NCBI GenBank assembly: GCA_947579605.1
Contig: OX388310.1
Span: forward strand, 3,596,001-3,660,000
DNA from: Athripsodes cinereus
Lineage: Eukaryota; Arthropoda; Insecta; Trichoptera; Leptoceridae
Reading direction: 5' to 3'
DNA: 64,000 nucleotides
The position numbers were made by a program, and so were the translations under genes. The notes beneath the pieces were generated by a model. It searched no databases. It had not been told where the DNA came from and saw only the letters and a list, made by a program, of their open reading frames with translations. Shown in pieces: positions 44,113 to 57,784 of the stretch; positions within the stretch are counted from its first letter, which is position 1, and every line of letters begins with the position of its first letter.

Positions 44113-46374
44113 CACTATGTTATTAAACAACTTTTTTTTCAGTACGGCTGTTTAAATTTTTTCAATATAATTACATTTGTCAAAACAAAATAACTGTCGA
44201 AGATGATTGTGGATTATTGCTATCAGCTACAGCTCTCACATTTTGGAAAATGATGTTGTTTATTTTTATCTTTAATGTGTTTTCAATACAAGTGAATATG
44301 TAACCAAAAAGAAGACTACAATACTTTGAGACTTTGGGTATTTTCCCTCTGACATTCTGAAATATTTTCAATACACTTTGATAAAGATCTGAAAAATAGT
44401 AAAATATGTGTTAGTAACTCTTCAGCGTCGAAGAAAACAATTTTGATAAATGCCTAAAAATGTCAATGCGTTTAGACTGTTTGAATTTTTGAGAGATATA
44501 TTGTTCGCATCAAATTATGATTCCATGTTAATTAATTATGCATTCCATTTTTCAATGCACATATAAATAATATTACTATTATGTATATTTATAATTTATT
44601 TCTGAAGATTCCTATTGTATTATATTTTGACTTGTGTTATGTAATATTTCAAAATATTAAAAACTTACCAGATAACAAACAAATCATATCGAGAAAGGTA
44701 TATTTTATATACCTTGTCTTTTCAGCGAATGATATTGTGTGTATACACAATCAGCTGAGATATTTTAAATATATGGATAAAATGATTCCTTAATTTTTTG
44801 GCATCTATTCTAAAATTTTGTACATCTTCAAAATTATATAAAATCAATTTTGTAATATTTTTTAATGATACTTATATTTTATTGTAATATAATGCAAGAA
44901 TTTCATAAACTCCAAATTGTACAATAATCACCTGTAGCCATATTGTATATTTCAGTTGGTAATAATTCCCAGTTCTTGATTGGTATATTTTTTTTATAAA
45001 AACACTATTACCATTAATATGAAATATATATTGATAGTCCACACAATAGTATTGCACCTTTTTATTAAAATGAAGAATAACCAATTGGAAGTTTTTATCA
45101 AGTGAGATATGCAATAGGCCCAATAATGTTTTAAATAATTTTGAGTTTACAAATTAGTCTGTTCGTAAGATGAGATAAATCATTGTTTTTATATAATTTT
45201 GTAAATATGTTGCGTAGATAGTTTTATGGAAAGGATCGTTCCAGAAAATAGACCAAAACTTATGAATGTTTAATTAACGAATGAATTGAATGTTTTAAGT
45301 AAATATATATACACTTACCATGTTTAGCAAATGCATAATTATTTTCAATATACACAATTGTTGATATTTGTTATGATGAATGTTGTGACTGGAAGAAATT
45401 TTATCAAAATGTTTTTATTGCAATTAATTTTTAGGTAAATGTTTATGATTCACAATAAAAAAAATGACATTCCAATGTAGAATTTATTATATATTTTACA
45501 AAAATATAACTTTTATGGGTAAAAGGACAGATTTACAAACATAAATTTATTATTTAAAAAATCTTAAATTCTCCATATTAAATAAGATTGAACTGTAGCA
45601 TCAAAAAGAACATTTATTAGCCGATATTTGTGTGTGCTCCTAAAAAAACTTTAAAGGTTTTAGAAAAGAGATTTTATTGAGATGTTTCAAGATTTTTATA
45701 GTTGAATAAATTGGCTTTAACGGGCATTATGACCTTAGCCGAAAGTGTGTCAGTTATATTCTTTGGAATACATTTAACATTCTACCTTCTCTTCTTCTCA
45801 TTGGGCACTTATTAGTCCCACATGGTGGTGGGGTCTGCCATTAAACATTCTACCAAATATAAAAATATTTTACTGTTTGATTTGAAAACTGTGTGTGTGC
45901 AAGTTCGCCCTTTTACCTATAATAGTTTTATATGTATTTTTCTTTTGGTTATAAGTTATTTGTGAGAGAGTTAATTATTGATTTGGAATATATCGACGAT
46001 TGTTGTTGTGAAATAATTTGAAAGTTGAATTATTATTGTTATGGATTTGCCAAATGTCCATTCCATTGGCTGCTGTGAGAAATGTGTTTAATTATTATCT
46101 ATAATTATCACGTGTATTTTGATATTACAAATTTTATCATTGAATGATAATACTACTATGTAGATGTGTACATAATTATATATTGTGTACATAAGGTATT
46201 GTATTTATGTATATGTGAAGTTGTTGATGCATGTTGAAAATGGGTCGTGTGAGCTTCGCGAAATTTTATATGCTTGGTATAAACTGGTTTTTCCAATTTA
46301 AAAAAAGACATATATCGCGTTGGCCGAAGGCTTTAATGGCCCCTATAGAATATGGTGGCATTTTAATGATGATA

Positions 46375-46620
46375 ATAATAATAATATATTGCACGGCACA
46401 TGCTACAAATAAGGTAGCCAGCAGAGCAGTTGTATGTCATTAACATGAAAGCAGTTCTCTCTGTGTCAACAAAATATTGAGACATTCAGGATGGGTGGTA
46501 TACCTGATCGCTAAAATTGAGGTGAAAATTTTACTTTTTCCGACACCTGCCTTTTACAGGACGCTCGAAAACTAACTGAGTAGAGTGGAAAGCTTATTCT
46601 TTCCCAAGTATGGCTAAAAA
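46375..46620 (-). repeat. GGTAGCCAGCAGACC interspersed repeat
   Basis: Contains AAGGTAGCCAGCAGAGCAG, GACATTCAGGATGGGTGG, TGCCTTTTACAGGACGCTCG and GAGTAGAGTGGAAAG in family order. Confidence 0.6.
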
Positions 46621-47379
46621 ACATTACTTTTACTATTTACTTAAAGCTTGTGAGACCATCAAATGTTAATTTTAATAATGTTTTTAATGTCGTAATAATA
46701 ATTACTTTATTTCAATCATATCTTTGAAGTTTCCAAAATCCATTTTGAATGTGCGATGACAAAATATTACATTTTGTGTACAAAGACCATTTGGTTATAA
46801 TTTATGGCCTTTCTATAAATAAGAGTTAAGACACTTATATATTGATGTGACTTAAATATATTTTAACCTAAAGAGACCACAACATAATATACACTTCACA
46901 CTATATTAGTATATTTGTTTTCGATTTAACAAAGTTATATATTTATTCCATTACGTTACACGTAAAATAATCTTATTGTATCTGTAATATTATAATTGTA
47001 ACACAAATTGATTTGTTACTTAAAAGAATATGATATTACGAGCTGTGATTCTATTCTAATGCTCGTCGGCCGCGTACTGATTAATTTTTTTTTACTGTTG
47101 GTAAATCTGGAAATATTAAAAGAAATCTGTACTTATTTTTGTAAATTTTGTACTTAACAATTTTCAATTTGGAACGTGATTTTTTTTATGGTTTTCGAAG
47201 TAATACAGCATTACTAAGTTGGGATTATTTAGATAATATTTAAGAAAATTCCTGAAAGGGTTATAGCTAAATAAAATAATAGTTATTGAGGCAGTTATAT
47301 TTGCATTTATTTATTTATTTTCATGTATAAACATGCAATAGTTTGAAGTTAGCTATCGTTTAAATTTTTCAAGTGATTT

Positions 47380-47493
47380 GTGACATCAAAACTTTAAATA
47401 ATTCAATATTCACCATAAGTGTTCCTTCATTAGCTTGAACACCTCTGGTGAAAATTATTTGAAGCTTTGAATTATTTGAAGTATTGATGTCAC
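47380..47493. repeat. imperfect palindrome, about 114 bp
   Basis: GTGACATCAAAACTTTAAAT ... GTGTTC and GAACACCTCTGGTGAAAATT ... GATGTCAC are inverted matches with a short loop. In RNA this would be a long hairpin. No target duplication was seen. Confidence 0.55.
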
Positions 47494-48187
47494 AGTTATC
47501 TTTTAAATAAATGAAATGATATCTCATAGTCACACTACAAGCGACAATCCAGATCAGATACCAAATTATGTTGAATGATTATTTTGTAGCTATGTTATTA
47601 CTAATTTATGTAGAGTTTTTATTTTACATTCCAGCATGTTTGAAATTAAATATATCGACTATTATTTATTATTAATTTTTAAAAAAAGGTTTATTTTTAT
47701 TAATATTATTATTATCTTAATGATGTTTTGTATTTAAGTGATTTAAGTAAAGACACCAAGTGTCAAATTTTTAATTAAATGTTAGTCGTTTAGGAAGACA
47801 CAAAAAAACCGTCCTATTGTTGATGTATAGCCAAAGGAGGATAAACCTCCTTTAAAATGAGTTGCTGCTCCGTTCATATTTCAATTTCCTAATGATAATC
47901 AGCAGCCGTTACTCGTATCTTGGAGATTTGACAAATCTCAATTGTTTTTGGAACATTGTTGTTTCTGTTAGTGTGTCGTGTAATGCACTATTTTTTTCAA
48001 AAATGTTCCATTAGAAATTAAGTTTACTTATCAACAAGGATACATGATACAGCTGTAAATTTTCATTAATAATATAGGTTATTTTGGCACCTGCATATTT
48101 TCTACAATTATTGTATTTAATTTGTCATCCAATGTGACTTTTTACAGTGAGACGCTTGAACCATTTTTGAATATCAACAGTTTTTTT

Positions 48188-48215
48188 GTTGTATGATTGA
48201 GTTATATTGTACATA
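48188..48215 (+). promoter_or_regulatory. possible Pumilio/Nanos response-like site
   Basis: GTTGT (48188-48192) followed by ATTGTACATA (48206-48215). These are the box A and box B motifs of the hunchback NRE, with a wider spacer. It lies 4.5 kb past the stop of a Hunchback-type gene. A match to the 10-mer is quite likely by chance in a window this size, so confidence is low. Confidence 0.2.
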
Positions 48216-49544
48216 GTGTTGTTTGTGATCGTGGCATTTTGAAGTCCGTTGTTTGTTTGTTTGTTTCACAAGGTGCAGCTAATATTAGTAGAGACAAATT
48301 TGAATTTATTTCTTATTATTTAATAACAGTTTAGTTGTAGTTATGTGTTCATCATTCCACTAGAAATAAGTACTTAATTCTTGTTGGTTGTGGTCTTGCC
48401 TGTGTGAGAAAGAGACGCCTTAAAATAATTATATTATTACGATTAAGATAAGTAAATAATATAAATTTTAAAATTACCAACGAAATTATGGCATAAGTCC
48501 ATTTGTGTCCTAAGACTCTATATGTCATTATTATTGATTCCGTCCATTTTAATGTTTGACTCGTTGTCTCTTGTCGAACTCTTAAGTACCTACTAATGTA
48601 ATCAATGTAATTTTACGTCACACAATGACATATTGTTATTAATTATATTACATTAACGTTTAGAAAAGCATATTATTATATTAAATAATAGTATTTTAAT
48701 AAAAATATATTACAGCGCTATTGTACCAAGAAAAATTTAAGCTTGTATTGACACTAATATGTTATAAATTATAGGTAATAAAATCACAGAAATTTATGAT
48801 AGATATTTTTATAGGAAATCACTTTGGTGCCCACATATCTTGTAATGTTGTTAATTTAGATGCTGACAAACTTAATTAATAATTTTGTCAGCCAATACTC
48901 TAATACTATATAATATATTATATAATGTTATATTTTTAGTATGAAGTTATGAAATTAATATCTATATATACGATGTTGTTGATTCAATATTTATTAATTT
49001 TTCAAAAATATTTCAATAGTATTGTAATTAGTGCCTTAAAATTCACACAATGAAATATGACAGTCAGAGAGTAGTTGTTAATTTTCTTAATTACCCAATT
49101 AATCTTTCCATATCTGATTTATTCATTGTTTTACAATTTGTGCAAATTCTATTTATTTACAGACGTCCTATTTATTTTCATTTCTGTAAATATTTCGTTA
49201 CATTCTTATGTGTGAGAGTGTGTGTTGAAAATTAATAAAATTATAATAAAAGAAATATATTTTCTACATCCTCATTCCTAATTTTAATTTATTATCACAT
49301 TTTAGTGCTATGTTCAAAAATAACAAAATGACCTTCTCAAAATATTTAGATTTTTGGTGAGAATTGTCTTTAACAATATCAAAATCACTGTTTAATTTTT
49401 TTTTATTAATTAAATTTTAATTTTGGGGTCTGTTAAAAATACATGTTTTTAATGTTGTAAAGAGCGTCTCAAATTTTATGAAAATTGCGTGATCTTTTTG
49501 ATTGTGCAAAGACGGCAAGAATATTTTAAATTACCTGCCGAGAC

Positions 49545-49835
49545 AGCCGAATGAAACAATATTTTATTAATAAACCAGATGTTCCTACCCGGCGTCGCCA
49601 TGGTGAATTTCATAAAAAAATTCGTTATGGCAACACGTGACAGCGAAACTGTCATTCAAAAATACAATCCAAATTCCGACTTTTCCGTTGGATTTTCCAA
49701 ATATTTTCTTTCATGCAAACCGTCTCCTGATAATTACAAACACAACAAAAAAAGAATCAGCCAATTCGGTTCAACCGTTCTCAAGTTATGGGGGAACATA
49801 CACGGTCAACTCATTTTTATTTATATAGATTATTT
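49545..49835 (+). repeat. interspersed repeat 3' part
   Basis: TTCGGTTCAACCGTTCTCAA and TTTTTATTTATATAGATTAT are typical of the end of a widespread insect repeat. The 91-codon frame over it has no known protein motif and is not taken as a gene. Confidence 0.4.
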
Positions 49836-51470
49836 TGAAATGTCAGTTATATAAATTGTGTTAACCATAATATGAATGTTTTGTTATTATTGTTTGAATT
49901 GTTTTCTATATTTAAAACTTAAGTATATTTAGTTTTTTAGATTTACCTATTTGTAATGTTTACTAATTTATGTAATATTCACAATAATCATTAGCTAGTT
50001 GCTATATTTATAAGAGAACATTTTGCTCTATCAAGCTAATAACTTTGATACTCTATCGAGCACCTACTACATGATAGGGTAAAAAAATATTTTATTCAAC
50101 TTGTATTGTTTTATTTTTATTTCGCAGTTATGTAAAAATGTGTCCAAATTTTTGTTTGTACAGTATTTATTTACTTATAATATAAATATTCAAATAATAA
50201 ATTTATTATTATCATTATTATTTATTTATTTGATTTTAAATGTTACATTTTGTTGAATATATTTTATTTTGTTATTACATTAATTCTATTCTATTTATTT
50301 TGATATTATTTGTAAATTTTTAATTGTAACTTACTTATGCCGACGCTCATTAGCAAAGAGTTGAGATTATTTTCATGGTTAATAACGATGCATTTTAGTT
50401 TAATACAAACAGTTAATAATAAAGCATTTTAAAATTTAATAGATTCATTAAATTTTTTACCCCCGGGATTCCCGTGGGCACCCTTGGCTGTAATTTCGCA
50501 TTCATAAGTATTTTGCAAATTACATTTCTTTAGTATTTAATGTTTCTTTGCATAATAATAACTAAATATAATTAGCAAGGTATTCACAATTCATGATCTG
50601 TTTATCAAAACTAGTGGTTTGGAGATGAAATTAAATAAATTCATCCAGTATAATAAAAAAGAGACAAAAAATAATTCAGTTCTTATGTGTTTGATATGAA
50701 AGCACAAGATGGCCGATGCAATTCATTTTCACTATTAAATGTTTCAGATTTAATCAGTTTTGTTTGTGATACGAGATGGATTCAATAGATTTTGAACCTG
50801 ACATTCAGTTTCATCACTATTTTCCATATGAATTTTATAGAATTTTACTATTTGAAAATATACATTTTTATAAATTTCAAAACAGATTATTTCTACGTTC
50901 TCAGTTTAGAAGAGGCCATTTTTATATTCAACCAATTTCGATACCAAACCAATCCATATCCTGTAAGTTACTGTTTTTTTTTTGTGGCATTTGTAGAAAA
51001 TGGAGTTACCAACATCTTATAAAACCTAATATCTAGGTACAAATAAATAATAAATTATTTCATGTAAATAATACAAGGCCTGAAAATTTTACGTGTTGAA
51101 AGCTTATTAATATGGACATACCTAGTACCTATTTTTCATGATTTATTTTTAAAACGTAAATTGTACCTATGTGACCTTTTATTGAATCAATTATATTTTT
51201 CGGTTATGATAAAAATTAAGTTTAACCAATTCTTGAAATGCATTCAAGACTACTGTATTAAAATTTATTTTAATTACTAACATAATAAACTGAATGTAAT
51301 AAGTGTTGATGAAAATAAATAAGTTTTCTGCTCAGTAGTGGATGGTCTTTGATCCTAGAATGGACATTAAAGGATATAAAAAAAATCTTCAAATTTATTT
51401 TTATCATCAAATATGTTTTATTAAGTTTCTAAAAATTTTAAAAATGTTTTCAATATACACATTATATATA

Positions 51471-51877
51471 CAGTAGTGGCCATAAGTATGGAAAAGCTTA
51501 ACAAAATGTATGAAAATGATCAAATTCAAGTATTTTTTTCTTTTTGTGAGGACAACAAAAGTATAGATAAATATTAAAATGTTAAAATAATCACATCAAT
51601 ATTTATAAAACAAATTAAAAAAAGAGAATTTCAATCGTTAAGGGGCATCTCATAATGGGCTATCAAAACTCATTAATGTTGGTGGTTGAAATAAAACCAC
51701 CATTAAATGGTAAAAAACCGATAACTCATCCAAAAAAATAAAAGAATTTTAAAAAGACCAATATTAGTGACACATTTCAACCATAATTTTTTTTTTATGA
51801 ATGAGTGCATTAAAAACTTAACTTTTCTAGGAATTTAAACAAAATTCTGAGCGTTTCCATTCTTATGGCCATTACTG
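51471..51877. mobile_element. Tc1/mariner-like MITE
   Basis: The left end CAGTAGTGGCCATAAGTATG and the right end CATTCTTATGGCCATTACTG are inverted repeats of about 25 bp. TA precedes the left end (51469-51470). The GGCCA..A.TATGGAAA terminus is typical of Tc1-like elements. There is no transposase frame. Confidence 0.65.
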
Positions 51878-53039
51878 TTTTATCTATTGTTTTATACCTA
51901 AAAATGAAATGAGAAGTTTACATACATATTGATCTATTTTAAAAATGAAAAGAGAATGATGTATATAGTTATTTATAGATATTTATATATTTTTCTAATA
52001 TATTATTGTGGTAGTATGTACATGATGTTATGTTTTGTATTTGTATAATCATATTATTACGTACGACGACATTCCAGGCTTATGTGATAGAACCAAACAC
52101 AGTAAGATTATGTTCCGATTATTATTGTTTATTATTTTTATTTATTTATTTATTTATTCATTTACTGTTGGTAATGGGGTAATAAAATATTATTGGTGCA
52201 TTTATTTACTTTTATTTCAATCCATACCTTTCCACAATTTTTATTTTCTCTGCCTTTACTTATGAAACACAGTAGATTTCATACGTGAAAATGTTTTGTT
52301 TTCTTATATGTGACTTATGAGAGATATTTATATGTAAAACAAGTTGAATTATTATCCAGGCTCATACAATTTGCTTAACTACTGGTTGTGGGTGTGTCCA
52401 GCATTTTAATAGGAGCGAGGGGCAGAGCTTAGAAATTTGAGATGTTTGGATCTCCTCGTTTTTGTTCAACAATTTTGGAGCCATCTTATATTTATTCGCC
52501 TTACTTCTGCAAGGGAGACAGCTTCCCTCTTTGATGCCGATTTTTCCTTTAATACTAAATTTGCCCACTGACTAGTTTCACTGCTCACCCTTGGGTATGC
52601 TCATTTTATCATCATGTTACTACTTTAGTATATTTATCATTCTATGCATGTTACTACTAGTATTAAATCTTCTGGCTACATAAGGCAGTTTTCTCCATAA
52701 ACATTTCCCGATTTTTCAAAACTTCTAGGAGGTAGTGACGTTTGTTGGATTCGATTTAAAATAAAATGACACTGACATTTCATGAAATTTGGTTGTCTAT
52801 GGTACAGAATAAACTTTTGTTTGTGGTTCAAAGTGACAAATTTATGAAGTGACAACCTCATGATTTCGAAGTTTTTGTAAACTCGGTGTATAGTTTTAGG
52901 TGAAAGTTTTTGTTATTGTTCTTGTAAAACTTTTTCTAGTTGAAATTTGGAGAACTATGGCATTGATTTGACTATTGATATTTATGTTGTGAGATTAAAC
53001 ATAAATAAAGCGAATTATTGCCGTGTGATAGTGATAATT

Positions 53040-53148
53040 ATGGGAAAAGTTGATCATCCCGAATGCGAACTTAGTCCTGTTAGTCCAGAAAGTGATCCTG
53101 TAAAGAAATTAGAAGAAAGTTTATTGGAAATGGATGGGATTTTAGCCG
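53040..53148 (+). CDS. first coding exon of an unidentified gene (partial)
   Basis: The ATG at 53040 (context ATTATGGGA) starts a frame of 36 codons plus one base. It reads MGKVDHPECELSPVSPESD, then PVKKLEESLLEMDGILA, and ends at the strong donor GCCG|GTAAGT. No ATG lies further upstream in this frame. A short upstream ORF (ATGGCATTGATTTGA, near 52957) precedes it. The acidic, Ser/Pro-containing start followed by an amphipathic KKLEESLLEMDGIL helix looks like a genuine N-terminus, but the family was not recognised. No further exon is visible, so the first intron is probably longer than the rest of the window. Confidence 0.6.
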
Positions 53149-53420
53149 GTAAGTATAAAATAATTAAGAAGCAAGTAATTATTTTGTTATAACTTATCTA
53201 CATTCTTATTGGAATGTGTTTACCTTGATAACAAGATACTGTCATATGGCATTGTGCAACAAGTTTATTGTAGTGTTTCACCGCCTATTTCTTGTTGGAA
53301 TGACAAACATTACCGTTGTTTACAAATCATCGTAATAAATATAAAACTTGTATTATTGTTTATCAAAATACAAAAATGTTTAAAATCCTTACCATAGATA
53401 GGTACAATGTACATGCATAC

Positions 53421-54472
53421 CAGTGGCGGGACTAGGCTTTTCACATCGGGCATGCTTTGTACAAATATACTATTTTACTCGCAAACGAGTGGACGTCCTT
53501 GAGAATAATATAATATAGGTATATATATCGGAGACGGGACTAGGCTTTTCATGTTGGTCTTACATTCGTTATAATAATAAAAAAAAAAAGATATCCAGAA
53601 TGGTTGACATACCCCTTTGCTGAATTTAAGATATTAAATGGTTTATATTCGATGTCTATTAAAAGACACTTAAAAACTTTAGTGGGAGATCTATTGTTTG
53701 CCAAAGACTTCATGGGTCCTTAATATAAATAAATAAAATACAAGAAGTCTGCGATACAAATAAATACTATTTTTTAGTATGTAAGTAACTTTAAAGTTAA
53801 ATGTCGTAATTTCTATACAATTTATTTTGTCTCGCGCATCCATCATAATATTAATCAATCCTTTATGAAGAACGTTTCAAATCTAAAAACTATTAGCGGT
53901 TGCACATAGTATCTACCTTCAAATTATTTTTAACTGCCTAGTACGTTACGCACGACTCACACAATCATCACACAACCAATACAAATAAAAACATACTCAT
54001 ATAGGTACATTATGCACCCAAACGTTCTTCGTGCAAGCTTGCTTATTTTGTCCTTAAGATTGCACACATACAACCAAACATACCCAATAATACACATGTA
54101 TGGCGCGTCATTGCCTACTACGTATTCACACTAAAATTTAAGTGTGTGTTAGTGAGACAGAGGCTACGTATAAAGCAATAACTTACTATTCCATTAATTT
54201 AGCTATCACGGTAAATTATTGGATTTTATTAAAAAAAGTCAATATAACGTATCGATTTTACACGCACTTCAATACAAATAGTACGCGCTTTTGATAAAAA
54301 CTCTAAAACTTACAAAAATTGTATATTTGCTGCGTATATTTTTGTAAATCGTTCTCTTTGCAACGAAATGTTTGGCGGCAAATTCAAACTAGTTTTTGAT
54401 GATTTCAATATTTTCTTCATAGATTCTATGGGCATGCTGTGCTTTTTTGCATGTATGGCAGGCACGCGACTG
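53421..54472. mobile_element. hAT-like transposon with perfect 8-bp target duplication
   Basis: The left end is CAGTGGCGGGACTAGGC and the right end is GGCAGGCACGCGACTG. ATGCATAC is duplicated exactly at 53413-53420 and 54473-54480. The inverted right end (CAGTCGCGTGCCTGCCATAC) closely matches the left end of another copy at 62846. An internal second GGGACTAGGCTTTTCA lies at about 53536. At about 1 kb it has no transposase frame and hosts a nested repeat. Confidence 0.75.
53580..53720 (-). repeat. GGTAGCCAGCAGACC repeat fragment nested in the hAT element
   Basis: ATATCCAGAATGGTTGACAT, TTGCTGAATTTAAGATAT and GACACTTAAAAACTTTAG follow the inner order of the family, without the 3' end. Confidence 0.5.
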
Positions 54473-57400
54473 ATGCATACCTATGTACATAATCTTGAAA
54501 GTTAATAGCAATGTATTGCATGATCTATGGTTTGATTTTTGTTGTTTGACCTACTTTTCCAAAGCATCATCAGGTGGAGCAGAAAGCTTTCTTAAGGTGT
54601 AGTGTATCTAAAAAGCGGAATTAGAACTTTGTTTCTTTAACTTGTGAATGCTGCTGAAAGGTCGTCATTTCCGTCAATGGCCTCTTAAATGCACAAAAAA
54701 CTTATCGAGAATCATATTTCATCAAAGCTAACTTTCTTATCACATATTTTATGTTTTTAAAAACACCTTACAAGTATAATCTGATACATTTATGATTTGA
54801 AAACTATTTTATCGTCAACTGTTAAATTTACTAGGCACCAGTGATAAAAATTTTGGTGGTCAGCAGTTTGATGATCGAACTTTCAATCGAGAAACTCTGG
54901 TTCGTTTCTATCTGCTGACAATTAATTCCACCTTAACGAAACAAGCATATTGCTTACTGTGAGGGTGTCTGGGGGGGGGAGGCATTTGAATTTATTTCAA
55001 GATAAGTTCAGATCATGCGAATGAACTCAGTGAATATTTTCAAATTTTTATTTTTTGTTCATAATGTCTTTGAAAATATCACACTGGGTATGAAATTTGT
55101 TGTGTGTGAAGTGATTTTTTTTGTCAGTTTTCCCCAGCCATGGGTTCCAGTTTATTTAGTCTGCCTCCCGATTTAAGACTAGAAATTGGGAAATTACTCC
55201 CCACTTTTTAAAATTTAACGACAGATGAATAAATGTTTTGAAAAGTATTGAGTATTCAATGTTCCACATCATTAATATCCTCATACATTCTTTCATAATA
55301 ATATGTTATATAAGTTCAATTAATTACAATACACAGGCTCATTCATATAGTCAGTACTACCTCACTGGTCTTATACCCATATTGAGCTAATATTTAAAAA
55401 AAATGGAAGAAAGAGAAATATTATGAATGTATGAAAACAACGTAAGAATTATAGCAAGGCATTATAGAGGCATGGCCCAAGAAATGTGTGGAATCATCTC
55501 ACAAATGTGTGGCTCGACAGTGTCGTTCTTATCCTTTTCTAACAATTCTATCTTGAAAGTCTTTCAGCTATTAATACCCATGACTTGCGTTCCCTATTGT
55601 CCATTGTTACTTCATCTAACCATCTACCTATAAATTTTTATACTTTTATTAGAACAGAACTGTCCCTTTAGGTCTCTTCAAAATTTCTGTTGGGAATGGC
55701 TGCTCTAGACAGATGTGGTAAAAACACCTCTACAAGTGTATTATTATTGTTTTTGTTAAGTACCTACTACAACTGTTGTAATCACAGTGAACTGACCAGA
55801 GTGTAGAGTGGTCACTCCTGTCCTAAATGGGATGAGAGTAGGATGTCAACAGGATGAATGGGTGTGACATTAATGTACATATTTAACATGCAGAATTATA
55901 ATATAGAGTACATGTGATGATATTATTATCAACGTTTGTCAATTATTGTTATGGGTTGTGTGTGTGGAGGGAAGGGTCCTTCATCAACATTCAGCACGAT
56001 TGTATTTATCTATCTAGATAATTAAGTTATAAATATTTTAGTCAGTTTGTGTGTATATTATTTATTTATTTGTTCAGTTTTGGAAGTATATTATAGTCAT
56101 ATCAATATACATTATTATTATACTTGAACATTACCTAAACCATCCCCACTAATTAATTTACAAAATGTTTACAAAACAAAAAATGGGATCCAAAAAATCT
56201 ATTTTTTTATATCCCATCTATGGACATTTTTATTTACCAGGTAGCTTATAAAAAAGTAATACCTTCTATACACACTCACATCCACAAAACTCCTATGATT
56301 CAATAATGTGACATGTTATCAATGAATAAATCAATTTCTGGCTTATCTTAAATTAAGATGTGAATTATGTGTACTAACACTTCAATGCGTACATAATATT
56401 ATGCGCTAAACCCAAGTGCATGTTACACTCAGATCTCGGACAGTTTGAAAAAGGATTGATATTCATTTAGTCCTGGCCGCGAATTGACCCAGGGACCTAT
56501 CCTGCCACATTCACCATTTCCCAGTTAGAATAAAGTAATGTGATTTTGGTTTATGATTTATTTTGTTTGATCACTAGTTTTAGAAACAATATGAAGTAGT
56601 ATATTTTTAGTGTCTTTGATATGGATGAAGGATCATAAAGGGGCATCAAAAATATAAATCAATGATTACCAATGGTAGGTACTTATTTATAATTACCATC
56701 AATAATTTTATTTACCGATTGATGTAGGGTACATAGCTAGTACTACATAATAAAATATTCTTGTTTTTAACCCTCTGGCTACTAGTGTGCCCATAAAGGT
56801 ACATAATAATATTTGAATTAAAATTCACATAATTAGAAAATATTTTTTAGTTTATGCTGAAAATATTGATAGAGGTTGGATCTATAAGGTGCAATAAATA
56901 TTTTTCTGTTGAAATCACTAATCGATGTGCTATTTATTTCCAAACTTTGGATTTTATTATATATATTCAGGAGTTTTGATTAGAAAATTTAATTTATGTA
57001 CATGTACATTGTATACATCCATGCTTTCTATATTTTATTATTGTTTATTTTAATTATAATATTTGTAAATAAAAAGATATTACATTCAACTGCATTCTAC
57101 AGATACCCATGTACAAACCTCTTTCAAAAAGGGTAAAAGGTAATAGAAAAAATATCACCAACAAATACACATATCCATCTATTGAAAAATTCCAGGACTC
57201 TCTACTTTTATTTGGTAGTGAGAGGGTCAGATAGCTTTTATTTAACATCTAGTTGAGTGAGTACTTTGCAAATAAGAAGAGCTCTTGACCAATATGATAA
57301 GTGTCATATTCATGTAATAATTAATATACCTAATATACCTATTTACATATATTTTTTTGAGGAGTGAAACTATTATTTGTTATTCATAACAGTAAGACAC

Positions 57401-57591
57401 TAGAAAAAAAAACTCACATCTCTATCTATATACATAATATGATCACAGCTTCTCACATAACTGAGATAGGCAATGAAGTTACTGTATGCACAAATTTATC
57501 TTTTTAGTAGGTACCCATAATACAAGATTCACATCTTAGGTTGGGACTAGCTCGATCAGTGTGAATTTTCTATGCATGTTAGTTTATCTAT

Positions 57592-57770
57592 CTGTACCAT
57601 CACGGAACCTGCCGCAAGTGGGGCGGCCAGCGGACCAACTACATGTAATAAATATGCAAGTTAGTCCATTGGCCACCCCACTTGCACGATAATGCTTCTC
57701 TTTGCCAATAAAAAGTGATGCATTCAGGATTTATGACATACTTCTGAATTGAAGATGTTAAATAATGTAT
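57592..57770 (-). repeat. GGTAGCCAGCAGACC interspersed repeat
   Basis: ACCATCACGGAACCTGCCGC, GGGGCGGCCAGCGGACCAAC and ATTCAGGATTTATGACATAC, with an internal inverted stretch near 57665. Confidence 0.55.
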
Positions 57771-57784
57771 GGTTAATTAGAAAA

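Larger units (their letters stand above)
43660..50460 (+). other. gene-free stretch, possibly a long 3' UTR
   Basis: About 6.8 kb of AT-rich sequence with no second gene. Repeats are sparser than upstream. AATAAA signals occur at several points (for example about 45455 and 45712), so the polyadenylation site cannot be fixed. A repeat shared with 54840-55010 (AAGCATAT..TTGCTTACTG...GGGGTGT) lies at about 43740-43850, directly after the stop. Confidence 0.4.

Noticed and set aside
47830..47860. AAAGGAGGATAAACCTCCTTT hairpin that looks like a bacterial terminator
   Set aside because: Eukaryotic context makes an intrinsic terminator meaningless; no other role is supported.
50963..50996. GTAAGT ... 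TTTGTAG as a 34-base intron
   Set aside because: Too short for an insect intron, and the following frame ends quickly.
52362..52568. Minus-strand frame with an internal MAPKLLNKNEE start, possibly a divergent gene
   Set aside because: No donor or downstream exon could be supported, and no family recognised.
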